In this document: in pieces, positions 25,321 to 34,157 of the stretch
Position numbering within the stretch: position 1 is the stretch's first letter
Layout: each line of letters begins with the position of its first letter
Assembly: GCA_964389755.1 (NCBI GenBank)
Contig: CAYMEW010000032.1
Span: 1-51,161 of the forward strand
Source: JBBSUQ01 sp964389755
GTDB taxonomy: Bacteria > Bacteroidota > Bacteroidia > Flavobacteriales_D > Crocinitomicaceae
Direction of reading: 5' to 3'
Length of the DNA: 51,161 bases
Notes under the pieces: model-generated
What the model was told of the DNA's origin: nothing
The model's database searches: none
The model's input: only the letters and a program-made list of their open reading frames with translations
Program-made: the position numbers and the translations under genes

Positions 25321-26837
25321 GCGTTGGCCTGATCACCACGATCCTCGTGGTCTATTTCATGGTACTGATCGGGATTTCCTGGCTGACGGGCCGAAATTCG
25401 GATAGCAATACATTTTTTACCGGCAACCGGCAAAGTCCGTGGTACCTCGTTGCCTTTGGAATGATCGGTGCTTCCCTGTCCGGCGTCACGTTTATTTCGA
25501 TTCCCGGTTCCGTCGGAAATCCGGCGGTGCAATTCAGTTACATGCAGGTCGTTTTCGGTTACCTGCTCGGATACATCGTCATCGCATTTGTGCTGTTGCC
25601 GCTTTATTACCGGCTCAATCTCGTATCGATCTATACCTACCTCGAAAAACGTTTCGGTATTTACTCACACCGCACCGGTGCTTTCATCTTTCTGGTAAGC
25701 CGTGTGCTGGGCGCTTCCGTGCGACTGATGATGGTTGCCAACGTTTTGCAGGCTTTCCTGTTCGACGCCTGGCACGTTCCCTTTGAAATGACCGTGATTA
25801 TTTCCATCGCGTTAATTTATGTCTACACTTACAAAAGCGGGATCAAAACGATAATCTGGACGGACACGCTGCAAACGTTGGTAATGCTCGTGGCAGTGAT
25901 CGTGATGATCTTCGTGATCGGAAACCAGCTTGACCTCTTCGGGCACGGCCTGATCAATTCCGTTGAAGACAGCGGCTGCTCCAAAATGTGGTTCACCGAT
26001 GATCCGAACGGGCGCAATTATTTCTGGAAACATTTCCTGGGAGGTATGTTTATCACCATCGGAATGACCGGGCTGGATCAGGACATGATGCAGAAAAACC
26101 TCACCTGTCGAAACCTGAAGGATGCGCAGAAGAACATGATCGTCTTTTCGATCGTACTCGTGGGCGTGAACCTGCTTTTTCTCGGGCTCGGTGCATTGCT
26201 GTACCTGTACAGCGGACAAACCGGCGTCGGTGCAGGAGTGGATAGTTCCGACCTGCTTTTCCCGGCCATTGCGCTAGACAGTTCCACCGGCGTTACGATC
26301 GGTATTTTATTCCTGATCGGCCTGATCGCAGCAGCTTATTCGAGTGCAGACAGTGCCCTTACGGCTTTAACGACGAGTGTTTCCTACGACCTGCTGTCGC
26401 TGGATAAAAAAACCGATGAAAAGAAGAACAAATTGCGCCGAATCGTACATATTTCCATGTCGGGAATCCTCATTGCGGTGATTATCTTACTGAAATACAC
26501 GACTGACAAAAACGCCATCGACCTGCTGATGACGCTCGCCAGTTTTACGTACGGACCGCTGATCGGCCTGTTCTTTTTCGGGATCATGACCAAACGAACG
26601 CTTTGGGAAAAGATCGTGCCGGGAGTTTGCCTCGTTTCAGCCGGGCTCACCACATTGCTTTGGTATTTTTCAGCCGGCGGACCGGGAGTACCGAAAGGAG
26701 AAAGCGGCTTACTGGGGAATTACGTTTTTGGATACGAACTGATTATCGTAAATTCGCTTTTAACCTTTGTTTTACTTCTTGTAGTCAGCAAAAAAAGCAG
26801 TATTTCTCAAAATTCAGGGTATGAAATTAATACTTGA
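25317..26837 (+). CDS. Sodium:solute symporter (SSS family)
   Basis: An inner-membrane transporter of 506 residues with about 13 predicted transmembrane segments. The family pattern is clear: an N-terminal helix, W-L-T-G-R-N-S-D-S-N-T-F-F-T-G-N-R, G-A-S-L-S-G-V-T-F-I-S-I-P-G, then the G-G-M-F-I-T-I-G-M-T-G-L-D-Q-D-M-M-Q segment and A-A-A-Y-S-S-A-D-S-A-L-T-A-L-T, which contributes sodium ligands. The substrate cannot be read from sequence. It overlaps the upstream WD40 gene by four bases and the downstream GlmU-like gene by 17. Confidence 0.93.
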   Translation: MSVGLITTILVVYFMVLIGISWLTGRNSDSNTFFTGNRQSPWYLVAFGMIGASLSGVTFISIPGSVGNPAVQFSYMQVVFGYLLGYIVIAFVLLPLYYRLNLVSIYTYLEKRFGIYSHRTGAFIFLVSRVLGASVRLMMVANVLQAFLFDAWHVPFEMTVIISIALIYVYTYKSGIKTIIWTDTLQTLVMLVAVIVMIFVIGNQLDLFGHGLINSVEDSGCSKMWFTDDPNGRNYFWKHFLGGMFITIGMTGLDQDMMQKNLTCRNLKDAQKNMIVFSIVLVGVNLLFLGLGALLYLYSGQTGVGAGVDSSDLLFPAIALDSSTGVTIGILFLIGLIAAAYSSADSALTALTTSVSYDLLSLDKKTDEKKNKLRRIVHISMSGILIAVIILLKYTTDKNAIDLLMTLASFTYGPLIGLFFFGIMTKRTLWEKIVPGVCLVSAGLTTLLWYFSAGGPGVPKGESGLLGNYVFGYELIIVNSLLTFVLLLVVSKKSSISQNSGYEINT

Positions 26838-27951
26838 CGACCGTTCCGACAGCTATCGCTTTGCACCGCTGACGCTCACACGCCCGGTTTCGGAACTGCG
26901 TACGGGAATCCTGACCAACAGCGAACGTTTTCAACGCTTGATCCCGGGCGCGGACATTTCGTACCGGACTTTACCGTATTTGCAGGAAAAATTTCCCCTG
27001 GAAGAAAGTAAGGATGCACTGAGCGTTTCAGCAACGCTTATTCCGAACAAGGCGTTTATAACCGCTTTGCTTGAGTTACGGGACGATCAGGTACTTTTAA
27101 AAGGTGAAACCTGGCTTGCTCAAAAAGGTACAGGATCCGAAAAGGTATTTTTTGAAGAGGAACTGATCATCTTACAAAACCGCTGGGACCTGTTTCAGAA
27201 AAATGGAGAAATACTCGCACAGGATTTTGAATTGCTTACGCGCAACCGCGCATCTGAAAAACTGTCTGCGAGCAATACGCTGATCGGTGACCCGACGCGC
27301 TTATTTATTGAAGAAGGTGCGAAGGTAGAAGCAGCTGTGATTAACGTCAATGAAGGGCCGGTTTACATCGGTAAGAACGCCGAAGTGATGGAAGGATCCC
27401 TGATTCGCGGTGCGCTTGCTCTCGGTGAACATGCCACACTGAAACTGGGAACAAAAGTCTACGGCGCTACCAGTATCGGTCCGCATTGCAAAGTTGGAGG
27501 AGAGGTGAGCAATGTTATTTTCCAGGGATACAGCAACAAGGGACACGACGGTTTCCTCGGCAATAGCCTGATTGGCGAATGGTGTAATCTCGGAGCCGAC
27601 ACGAATTGCAGCAATCTGAAGAACAATTATGGAAACATCCGCACGTATTCGTACGAGGCCGGTCGGGAGGTTCAGACCGATCTGACCTTTATGGGGCTGA
27701 GCATGGGCGATCATAGTAAATGCGGGATCAACACGATGTTCAACACGGCAAGTGTAGTCGGTGTGTGTGCCAATATTTTCGGTGCGGACTTTCCCCCGAA
27801 ATTCATTCCGTCTTTTACCTGGGGAACCGCGGATCGATATGATCCCGAGCGCGCTTTTGAAAGTATTTCGAACATGATGGCTCGGCGTGGGAAAACACTT
27901 GGTGAAGCCGACAGGAACATCCTTCATTTCCTCTTCGAACAGGGAAAATAA
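26821..27951 (+). CDS. GlmU-like sugar-nucleotidyltransferase/acyltransferase family protein
   Basis: The 376 residues fit the Bacteroidota GlmU-like family: an N-terminal part related to nucleotidyltransferases (L-T-L-T-R-P-V-S-E-L-R-T-G) and a C-terminal left-handed beta-helix (about 155-340) built of hexapeptide repeats such as V-Y-I-G-K-N-A-E-V and A-T-L-K-L-G-T-K-V. A role in making UDP-GlcNAc or a related activated sugar for the envelope is likely but not proven, since the N-terminal domain is divergent. It overlaps the symporter gene by 17 bases and is last in the five-gene run. A phosphoglucosamine mutase gene lies at the far end of the window. Confidence 0.85.
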   Translation: MKLILDDRSDSYRFAPLTLTRPVSELRTGILTNSERFQRLIPGADISYRTLPYLQEKFPLEESKDALSVSATLIPNKAFITALLELRDDQVLLKGETWLAQKGTGSEKVFFEEELIILQNRWDLFQKNGEILAQDFELLTRNRASEKLSASNTLIGDPTRLFIEEGAKVEAAVINVNEGPVYIGKNAEVMEGSLIRGALALGEHATLKLGTKVYGATSIGPHCKVGGEVSNVIFQGYSNKGHDGFLGNSLIGEWCNLGADTNCSNLKNNYGNIRTYSYEAGREVQTDLTFMGLSMGDHSKCGINTMFNTASVVGVCANIFGADFPPKFIPSFTWGTADRYDPERAFESISNMMARRGKTLGEADRNILHFLFEQGK

Positions 27952-27977
27952 CCGCCAATTTTTCCGAAATCTCTGCG

Positions 27978-27993
27978 TGGCACAACCTTTGAC
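27978..27993 (+). promoter_or_regulatory. Possible sigma-54-type promoter upstream of lon
   Basis: TGGCAC (27978-27983), five bases, then TTGAC (27989-27993) follows the -24/-12 layout with the correct ten-base spacing between the GG and the -12 G. The -12 dinucleotide is GA rather than the conserved GC. Transcription would start about 85 bases before the ATG. Short palindromes (GTCAG-T-CTGAC) follow within that leader. Confidence 0.3.
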
Positions 27994-28088
27994 CCATACA
28001 GAGGCATCCTGAATTTCCCGTTTTTACAGTACGGCTTTTTTAACGGATCAAACAAAACTGTCAGTCTGACTGTCATAATTACAGAAAA

Positions 28089-30533
28089 ATGAACGATAAC
28101 TTCAAAGATATACTGCACATTTCGCAGGGCATTGATGAAAATGCCGAATTCATTCCGCTGCTTACACCTGAAGAAGAGGAGAAAATGAACAGCCAGGAAT
28201 TTTCGGAAGAACTTCCGATCCTGCCCTTGCGCAATAACGTACTTTTCCCGGGTGTTGTGATCCCGATCACTGTCGGGCGCGATAAATCGATTCGCCTGAT
28301 CCGCGACGCCAACAGCGGAGATAAGATCATCGGCGTGGTGGCTCAAAAAAACCAGGAAGTTGAATCGCCGGATTTCCGAGATCTTTACAACGTGGGAACA
28401 GTTGCCCAGATTGTCCGTACACTGAAAATGCCCGATGGTAGTTCAACGATCATCATCCAGGGAAAACGCCGTTTTACCATGGATTCCGAAATCCAGAACG
28501 AGCCTTATATCAAGGCGAAAGTCACGATGCTCGAAGAACGCAAGCCGGATCGCCACATCAAGCATACGAACCTGCTTTTCCGCAATATCAAGGAAATGGC
28601 CATGCAGATTATCCAGGATAACCCGAACATTCCTTCGGAGGCTTCATTCGCGATCACCAATATCGAATCGCCCCGTTTCCTGATCAATTTCATCACTTCC
28701 AATATGAATGCGGAAGTTCCGAAAAAACAGGAAATCCTGGAAGAGCAGGATATCCGGCGCAAAGCGACGATTGTGCTCGAGCAGTTATCACTGGAGGCCC
28801 AGATGCTGCAAATGCGTAACGAAATCCAGTCGAAGGTTCGGCGAGACATGGACCGTCAGCAACGCGAGTACTTTTTACAGCAACAGATCCGCACGATCCA
28901 GGATGAACTTGGCGACAATCCGCAGGACCAGGATATCCGGGAGATGCACGAACGCGCCGAAAAGAAACTCTGGCCTGAAAAGGTCGAGAAAATGTTCTTC
29001 AAGGAGCTCGATAAATTGCAACGCATGAACCCGCAGGGCGCGGAATACACCGTACAGCTGAATTACCTCGACCTCGTGCTCGACCTGCCGTGGAACAAAT
29101 ATTCCAAAGATAAACTGGACCTCAACCGTGCGCGCAAAATACTTGAACGCGATCATTACGGACTCGAAAAGGTGAAGGAACGCATCCTGGAATACCTGGC
29201 GGTTTTGAAACTGAAAGGAAACATGAAGGGACCTATCCTTTGTTTTTACGGCCCTCCGGGAGTCGGGAAAACTTCACTCGGCCGTTCGATCGCAGAAGCT
29301 TTGGGCCGCCAGTACGTGCGTATGTCGCTCGGTGGTGTGCATGATGAATCCGAAATCCGGGGGCACCGTAAAACTTACATCGGTGCGATGCCCGGACGCA
29401 TTATTCAAAACATCAAAAAAGCAGAGACCAGTAACCCGCTTTTCATTTTGGATGAAGTGGACAAACTGGGGAAAAGTAATCATGGAGATCCCTCTTCCGC
29501 TTTACTGGAAGTGCTTGATCCGGAACAGAACCACGAATTTTACGACAATTACGTTGAAACGGAATACGATCTTTCAAAAGTACTTTTCATCGCAACGGCC
29601 AACAGCCTGAGTACGATCCAGGGACCTCTGCGCGACCGGATGGAGATCATCGAGGTGAACGGATACACGGTCGAGGAAAAGATCGAGATAGCCAAACGAC
29701 ACCTGATCCCGAAACAACTCGAAGAACACGGTATCTCGAAGAAAGAATTCAGAATCGACAAGAAAACGATCGAAAAACTGATCGAGGAATATACCAATGA
29801 ATCCGGAGTCCGCGGACTGGACAAGATGATCGCGAAACTCGTACGCAGCCGTGCGCGACAAATCGCGATGGAAGAGGAATATAACGTGAAGGTTTCAACG
29901 GAAGACCTGTACGGTTTTCTCGGAACCGGACGTTCGCGAACGAAATATGACAACAATCGCGTGGCGGGAGTCGTTACCGGACTGGCCTGGACAAGTGTGG
30001 GAGGCGACATTCTGTTCATCGAATCCTCGGTTACCAAAGGTAAAGGCAAACTGACGCTAACGGGGAACCTCGGCGATGTGATGAAAGAATCTGCGGTAAT
30101 TGCCCTTGAATACCTCAAAGCACACAGTCACTGGCTCGGACTCAAGCAGGAACTGTTTGACAACTACAACGTTCACATTCACGTGCCGGAAGGTGCAACC
30201 CCGAAAGACGGTCCGAGCGCCGGTGTAACGATGCTCACTTCGCTCGCCTCGGTATTCTCGCAGCGCAAAGTGAAGAATAACCTCGCGATGACTGGTGAAA
30301 TCACACTGCGCGGGGAAGTGCTTCCGGTTGGAGGGATCAAAGAAAAGATCCTGGCTGCGAAGCGGGCAGGTATCAAAGAGATCATTTTGTGCGAAAAGAA
30401 CCGCAGCGACATCCAGGAAATCCGCGAAGATTACCTGAAAGGACTCACGTTCCACTATGTCAAAACAATGCGTGAGGTGATCGATATCGCGCTGACGGAG
30501 GAGAAAGTAGAAGAAGCGTTATTGATCGAATAA
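28089..30533 (+). CDS. lon: ATP-dependent protease La (Lon)
   Basis: Cytoplasmic AAA+ serine protease degrading misfolded and regulatory proteins. At 814 residues it is normal for Lon. Order: an N-terminal LON substrate-binding domain beginning near L-P-I-L-P-L-R-N, a long coiled helical linker, the AAA+ module with G-P-P-G-V-G-K-T (about residue 388) and a Walker B I-L-D-E-V-D-K, then the protease domain with catalytic Ser in P-K-D-G-P-S-A-G (about 709) and its partner Lys some 40 residues on. A possible sigma-54-like promoter lies upstream and a terminator follows. Confidence 0.97.
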   Translation: MNDNFKDILHISQGIDENAEFIPLLTPEEEEKMNSQEFSEELPILPLRNNVLFPGVVIPITVGRDKSIRLIRDANSGDKIIGVVAQKNQEVESPDFRDLYNVGTVAQIVRTLKMPDGSSTIIIQGKRRFTMDSEIQNEPYIKAKVTMLEERKPDRHIKHTNLLFRNIKEMAMQIIQDNPNIPSEASFAITNIESPRFLINFITSNMNAEVPKKQEILEEQDIRRKATIVLEQLSLEAQMLQMRNEIQSKVRRDMDRQQREYFLQQQIRTIQDELGDNPQDQDIREMHERAEKKLWPEKVEKMFFKELDKLQRMNPQGAEYTVQLNYLDLVLDLPWNKYSKDKLDLNRARKILERDHYGLEKVKERILEYLAVLKLKGNMKGPILCFYGPPGVGKTSLGRSIAEALGRQYVRMSLGGVHDESEIRGHRKTYIGAMPGRIIQNIKKAETSNPLFILDEVDKLGKSNHGDPSSALLEVLDPEQNHEFYDNYVETEYDLSKVLFIATANSLSTIQGPLRDRMEIIEVNGYTVEEKIEIAKRHLIPKQLEEHGISKKEFRIDKKTIEKLIEEYTNESGVRGLDKMIAKLVRSRARQIAMEEEYNVKVSTEDLYGFLGTGRSRTKYDNNRVAGVVTGLAWTSVGGDILFIESSVTKGKGKLTLTGNLGDVMKESAVIALEYLKAHSHWLGLKQELFDNYNVHIHVPEGATPKDGPSAGVTMLTSLASVFSQRKVKNNLAMTGEITLRGEVLPVGGIKEKILAAKRAGIKEIILCEKNRSDIQEIREDYLKGLTFHYVKTMREVIDIALTEEKVEEALLIE

Positions 30534-30557
30534 TTTGACGAATCATAAAAAGAGAAT

Positions 30558-30587
30558 AGCCGGTTTTGTTTGAATACCGGCTTTTTT
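30558..30587 (+). terminator. Rho-independent terminator of lon
   Basis: AGCCGGT (30558-30564) pairs with ACCGGCT (30576-30582), followed by a run of T. It lies 25 bases after the lon stop. Confidence 0.8.
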
Positions 30588-30592
30588 AATGC

Positions 30593-30623
30593 AAAAAAAT
30601 CGTCCGCCAAAATTGACGGACGA
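30593..30623 (-). terminator. Rho-independent terminator of the OmpA-family gene
   Basis: TCGTCCG (30600-30606) pairs with CGGACGA (30617-30623). On the minus strand it is followed by seven T. It is the converging partner of the lon terminator. Confidence 0.75.
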
Positions 30624-30645
30624 CCTTACGCTGTATGAAAACACA

Positions 30646-32736
30646 TTACAGAATCGCCATTTCAACCCGCCGGTTGATTTGTTGGCCGGCTTCTGTGTCA
30701 TTACCAGCCGCAGGACGGGATTCACCGTAGCCTTTGGCCGTAACCCGGTTTGCCGCAATACCCTTTGCCAGCAGATAGGCTTTAACGGCATCTGCGCGTA
30801 GCTGTGAGAGGTTTCTGTTGTATTCGTCCGAACCTTTGTCGTCGGTATGCCCGCCAACCTCGATCCGCATGTCCGGGTTTTGCTGAAGGATTTCAACCAG
30901 GCGATTGAGTTCCGGATACGATTCTTCCCGAAGGGTCGCTTTGTCATAATCGAAAAATATATTGTTTAGCCTGACCACCTGCCCGGTTTCGATCGGGACG
31001 AGGTAGAGGTTTACTTCTTTTTCGCCGAAGGCCTCCAGGTCTTTCAGATCTATGTTCTCGGACACCGGGATGAATCCTTTTGCTTCCGCCCGGAACCCGT
31101 AATTCGAACCTTTTGCCAGTGCGATCTGGTAACCGTCTTCACTGGTCGAATAAGCAATCCCGATCTTTTCTCCGGCCTCGAGGTTCTCATAAATGATCTC
31201 GGCGTTGATCACTTCATTCGTCTTTTTATTGAATGTGCGTCCCTTTACAAGTGTGACCGGGTCCGGTTTGGCAGTTTCTGCGAGCTGAATGCGGTAGTAA
31301 TCGAGTCCGCCGGAGCCGCCTTCGATGTTGGCTACCAAATACGCATAATCGCCTTTGGCCGAAAGGATGTAATAGGCGTCCCAGGCGGCGGAATTAATTT
31401 CAGGACCGAGATTTTCGGGATCGCTCCAGTTGGTCCAGGTGTCGTCGAGGCGGTGCGTTACGTAAATATCCGAGGAACCGTATCCCTGGTGACCTTTGGA
31501 GGAAAAATAGAGTGTTTTACCATCAGCTGCCATGAAAGGGGCGAAGTCCGTTGCAAAGGTGTTCACATTTGCCCCGATGTTTTGCGGAGTTCCCCATGTA
31601 TTATCGTCTTGCAGCTCGCTGACGTAAATATCGTTGTATCCGCGTCCTCCCGGCTTATCAATGCTCATAAACAGGTGCAATCCGTCGGTAGTTAGATGAT
31701 AGGTTACATACCGGCTGTTGTTTTCATACCCCTGAATGATTTGTTTTTCGGGAATGCTCCATTGCCCGTTTCGTTTTTTCGCGAGTGATACGCCCGCGCC
31801 TCCCGGAGTTCCGTCCTCTTTGTACGTATTTCCGAGCAATATGCTATTTCCGTCGGGAGAGACGGAGATCACGAAATTGTGCGATTTGTTGTTCAGCGGT
31901 GCGTCGGCGCGCTGAGCTTTTTCCCAGGATCCGTCAGCCTGTAAGCGGGAAACGAAAATATCACTGTAATCGGCGCCACCGAGGTTTGTGGGATTTCCTT
32001 CCACGGTGATGAAAAGGGTTTTCCCGTCCGGTGATATACAGGGTTGCTTTTCCGTGTATTCCGTATTGATGTTCGGTCCGAGGTTTTCGAGTTTAAAACC
32101 GTTTTCAGGATTTTCCACGAGTTTCATGGTCATTTTGCGGCGTTTAACCCGGATATAGTCGACTTCCACACTCATGCGGTTACTGACGGAAACCCCGAGT
32201 TTCGGCCCAATGTATTGCAGGTTTCCGGATTCAAACACTTCTTTGCCGTTCACAAGATAGGTGATCTTGTCACCGCTCTTTTCAATGGACAAAATATTGT
32301 ATTCTCCCATTTGATTGATTCGCTTTTTCTTTTGCGCGGTCCAGGGCATGATCTGGCGGGCATTGTCCTCGCGGAACCCCTTGATGATTGACTGACCGTT
32401 CGAGGAAACCAGGAATATGTAATAATCGTCATACGAGTCGAATCCCCAGGAAATGCCGTAACCGTAATTATCCACGCCGGAGGTTTGGCGCACCTTCATT
32501 TCGATCGAATAGTCGTCGTTGGGATCGACAGGAAGATAGGTGGTCAGGTCGTATTCGCTGGTAGAATTGGCGCTCACGCGATAAACACCGTCGCTTACCT
32601 GCGTGGTAATTTTTTCGGACGAACTTTCATTCCAGTTATTGTGGTTATCGTCAAAGTTTTCTTCCCAGATCTCGTATTCCTGGGCATGGGTAGTAGCTGT
32701 TGCGAGCAGCAGTAAACTTAAAAGAATGCGTTTCAT
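30646..32736 (-). CDS. OmpA-family protein with PD40 beta-propeller region
   Basis: From the ATG at 32736 it is 696 residues. A signal peptide (cleavage after T-H-A, about 18) leads to a jelly-roll-like domain (about 20-210), then a WD40-like PD40 propeller with repeated S-P-D-G-x-x-L and A-D-G-K-T-L-Y-F-S-S units (about 215-480), a small carboxypeptidase-regulatory-like domain, and a C-terminal OmpA domain (about 590-696) with F-D-Y-D-K-A-T-L and G-H-T-D-D-K-G that anchors peptidoglycan. There is no lipobox, so it is periplasmic or outer-membrane rather than a PorE-type lipoprotein. The promoter TACTTTTG lies between this ATG and the longer frame start at 32775. Confidence 0.9.
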   Translation of the reverse strand: MKRILLSLLLLATATTHAQEYEIWEENFDDNHNNWNESSSEKITTQVSDGVYRVSANSTSEYDLTTYLPVDPNDDYSIEMKVRQTSGVDNYGYGISWGFDSYDDYYIFLVSSNGQSIIKGFREDNARQIMPWTAQKKKRINQMGEYNILSIEKSGDKITYLVNGKEVFESGNLQYIGPKLGVSVSNRMSVEVDYIRVKRRKMTMKLVENPENGFKLENLGPNINTEYTEKQPCISPDGKTLFITVEGNPTNLGGADYSDIFVSRLQADGSWEKAQRADAPLNNKSHNFVISVSPDGNSILLGNTYKEDGTPGGAGVSLAKKRNGQWSIPEKQIIQGYENNSRYVTYHLTTDGLHLFMSIDKPGGRGYNDIYVSELQDDNTWGTPQNIGANVNTFATDFAPFMAADGKTLYFSSKGHQGYGSSDIYVTHRLDDTWTNWSDPENLGPEINSAAWDAYYILSAKGDYAYLVANIEGGSGGLDYYRIQLAETAKPDPVTLVKGRTFNKKTNEVINAEIIYENLEAGEKIGIAYSTSEDGYQIALAKGSNYGFRAEAKGFIPVSENIDLKDLEAFGEKEVNLYLVPIETGQVVRLNNIFFDYDKATLREESYPELNRLVEILQQNPDMRIEVGGHTDDKGSDEYNRNLSQLRADAVKAYLLAKGIAANRVTAKGYGESRPAAGNDTEAGQQINRRVEMAIL

Positions 32737-32757
32737 AAGGTCATTTTTGCGTTGACC

Positions 32758-32788
32758 CAAAAGTACTGCGCACAACGCCCTTCAGGCA
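32758..32788 (-). promoter_or_regulatory. Promoter of the OmpA-family gene (TTG and TACTTTTG)
   Basis: On the minus strand TACTTTTG (32765-32758) is an exact -7 match, and a TTG lies 21 bases upstream, so both elements of the Bacteroidota promoter have correct spacing. This is the best-formed promoter found in the window. The leader is about 20 bases. Confidence 0.65.
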
Positions 32789-32834
32789 ATACGTAAAATG
32801 CCGTATCCTGAACCGGGATTTGTAAAAAAAATGC

Positions 32835-34148
32835 TTACGCAGTCGTTTTTATCCGTTCGTGTTTCGGTACGAAAAAGAGGAATAGTAAACCGAGCACGAA
32901 GAAGACGGCTACCGAGATCACGGAGAAGCGCATACTGAGAATAGATTCCGTAAAGCCGAAGAAGAAGGTTCCGAGTACGATCCCGATCTTCTCCGTAACG
33001 TCGTAGAAAGAGAAATAACTCGCGTGGTCCTGTGTTTGCGGCAGGTATTTACTGTAAGTCGAACGCGAAAGTGCCTGCACGCCTCCCATTACGAGTCCCA
33101 CGCAGGACGCAAGAATGTAAAACTGCATGGGCGTGCGCACCATGTAAGCAGCCATACAGATCCCGATCCAAACGATTACCGAAAGTCCGAGTGTGCGGAC
33201 ATTCCCGAGTTTTCCGGAAAGTCGTGACATCAAAAAGGCGCCCGCTGCCCCGAGAATCTGGATGAGCAGGATGGCAAGGATAAGCCCCGAATTATCTTCC
33301 GGGTCGGGCCAGGCGATCTCTTTTTTGGCAAAAAGCACGGCCATCAACATGACGGTCTGAACGCCGGTATTGTAAAAGAAAAAGGCAAAAAGGAAACGCT
33401 TCAGACGGTGTGTCTTGCGGAACTCGGCGAAAACGAGTTTCAATTCGCGGAAACCACGCCACAAAGCACCTCTTTCCGGTTTGCGGCTGTATACGTTATT
33501 CGGCAAAACCGAATAGGTGATCTGGCTAAAGCCGATCCACCAGATACCGACAAGTACGAAGCACCAGCGCGTTAGTTCACCTTCCGAAACAGTGATCATA
33601 ACGAGCGAAATGATAAGTAGGATCATGCTGCCGATGTAGCCCATACTGAATCCGCGTGCCGAAATGCGGTCATGATCTTTCGGATCGGCGATTTCGGGCA
33701 GATAGGCGTTGTAGAAAACGAGGCTGTTCCAAAACCCGATACTGGCCAGGAACACCGATAGCATACTCCATTCGAGGTGGGCCGGATTGAAAAAGTACAA
33801 TGTGATACAGGCTGCGGCGCCGAGGTAACAGAAAAACTGCAGAAAACGCTTTTTATTCCCGGAGTAATCCGCGACTCCGGAAAGCAGTGGCGAAAGAATC
33901 GAAACAACCAGGAACGAGGCCGACAAAACGTATGAAAAAAGTACGGAAGAGGAGAGCGTTGCTCCGAAAAAATCGACCGTTACCGTTTCACCGGGGAGCA
34001 ACTTTTCACGCTCGCCCAAATACGCTTTCGTGGTAACCGTATCGTAGAAAATGGGAAAGACTGCTGATGAAATAACGAGGTTGTAAACCGAGTTGGCCCA
34101 GTCATAAAAGACCCAGCCGCGGATGATCTTTTTATTCCCTTTTTCCAT
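32835..34148 (-). CDS. UMF1/Atg22-type MFS transporter
   Basis: An inner-membrane transporter of 437 residues with about 12 transmembrane segments. The N-terminal G-W-x-F-Y-D-W-A-N-S-V-Y-N segment is the hallmark of the Atg22/UMF1 branch. Other recognisable parts are S-P-L-L-S-G-V-A-D-Y-S-G-N-K-K and the G-x-V-M-G-G-V-Q-A-L-S-R-S-T-Y-S-K-Y segment in the C-terminal half. Members of the yeast branch export amino acids from the vacuole; the bacterial substrate is unknown. It is the last gene of the six-gene operon, nine bases after the dehydrogenase-like gene. Confidence 0.88.
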   Translation of the reverse strand: MEKGNKKIIRGWVFYDWANSVYNLVISSAVFPIFYDTVTTKAYLGEREKLLPGETVTVDFFGATLSSSVLFSYVLSASFLVVSILSPLLSGVADYSGNKKRFLQFFCYLGAAACITLYFFNPAHLEWSMLSVFLASIGFWNSLVFYNAYLPEIADPKDHDRISARGFSMGYIGSMILLIISLVMITVSEGELTRWCFVLVGIWWIGFSQITYSVLPNNVYSRKPERGALWRGFRELKLVFAEFRKTHRLKRFLFAFFFYNTGVQTVMLMAVLFAKKEIAWPDPEDNSGLILAILLIQILGAAGAFLMSRLSGKLGNVRTLGLSVIVWIGICMAAYMVRTPMQFYILASCVGLVMGGVQALSRSTYSKYLPQTQDHASYFSFYDVTEKIGIVLGTFFFGFTESILSMRFSVISVAVFFVLGLLFLFFVPKHERIKTTA

Positions 34149-34157
34149 AGTAGAATG

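Noticed and set aside
30646..32736. PorE component of the type IX secretion system
   Set aside because: The domain order is partly similar, but there is no lipobox and no TPR part, so only OmpA-family is supported.
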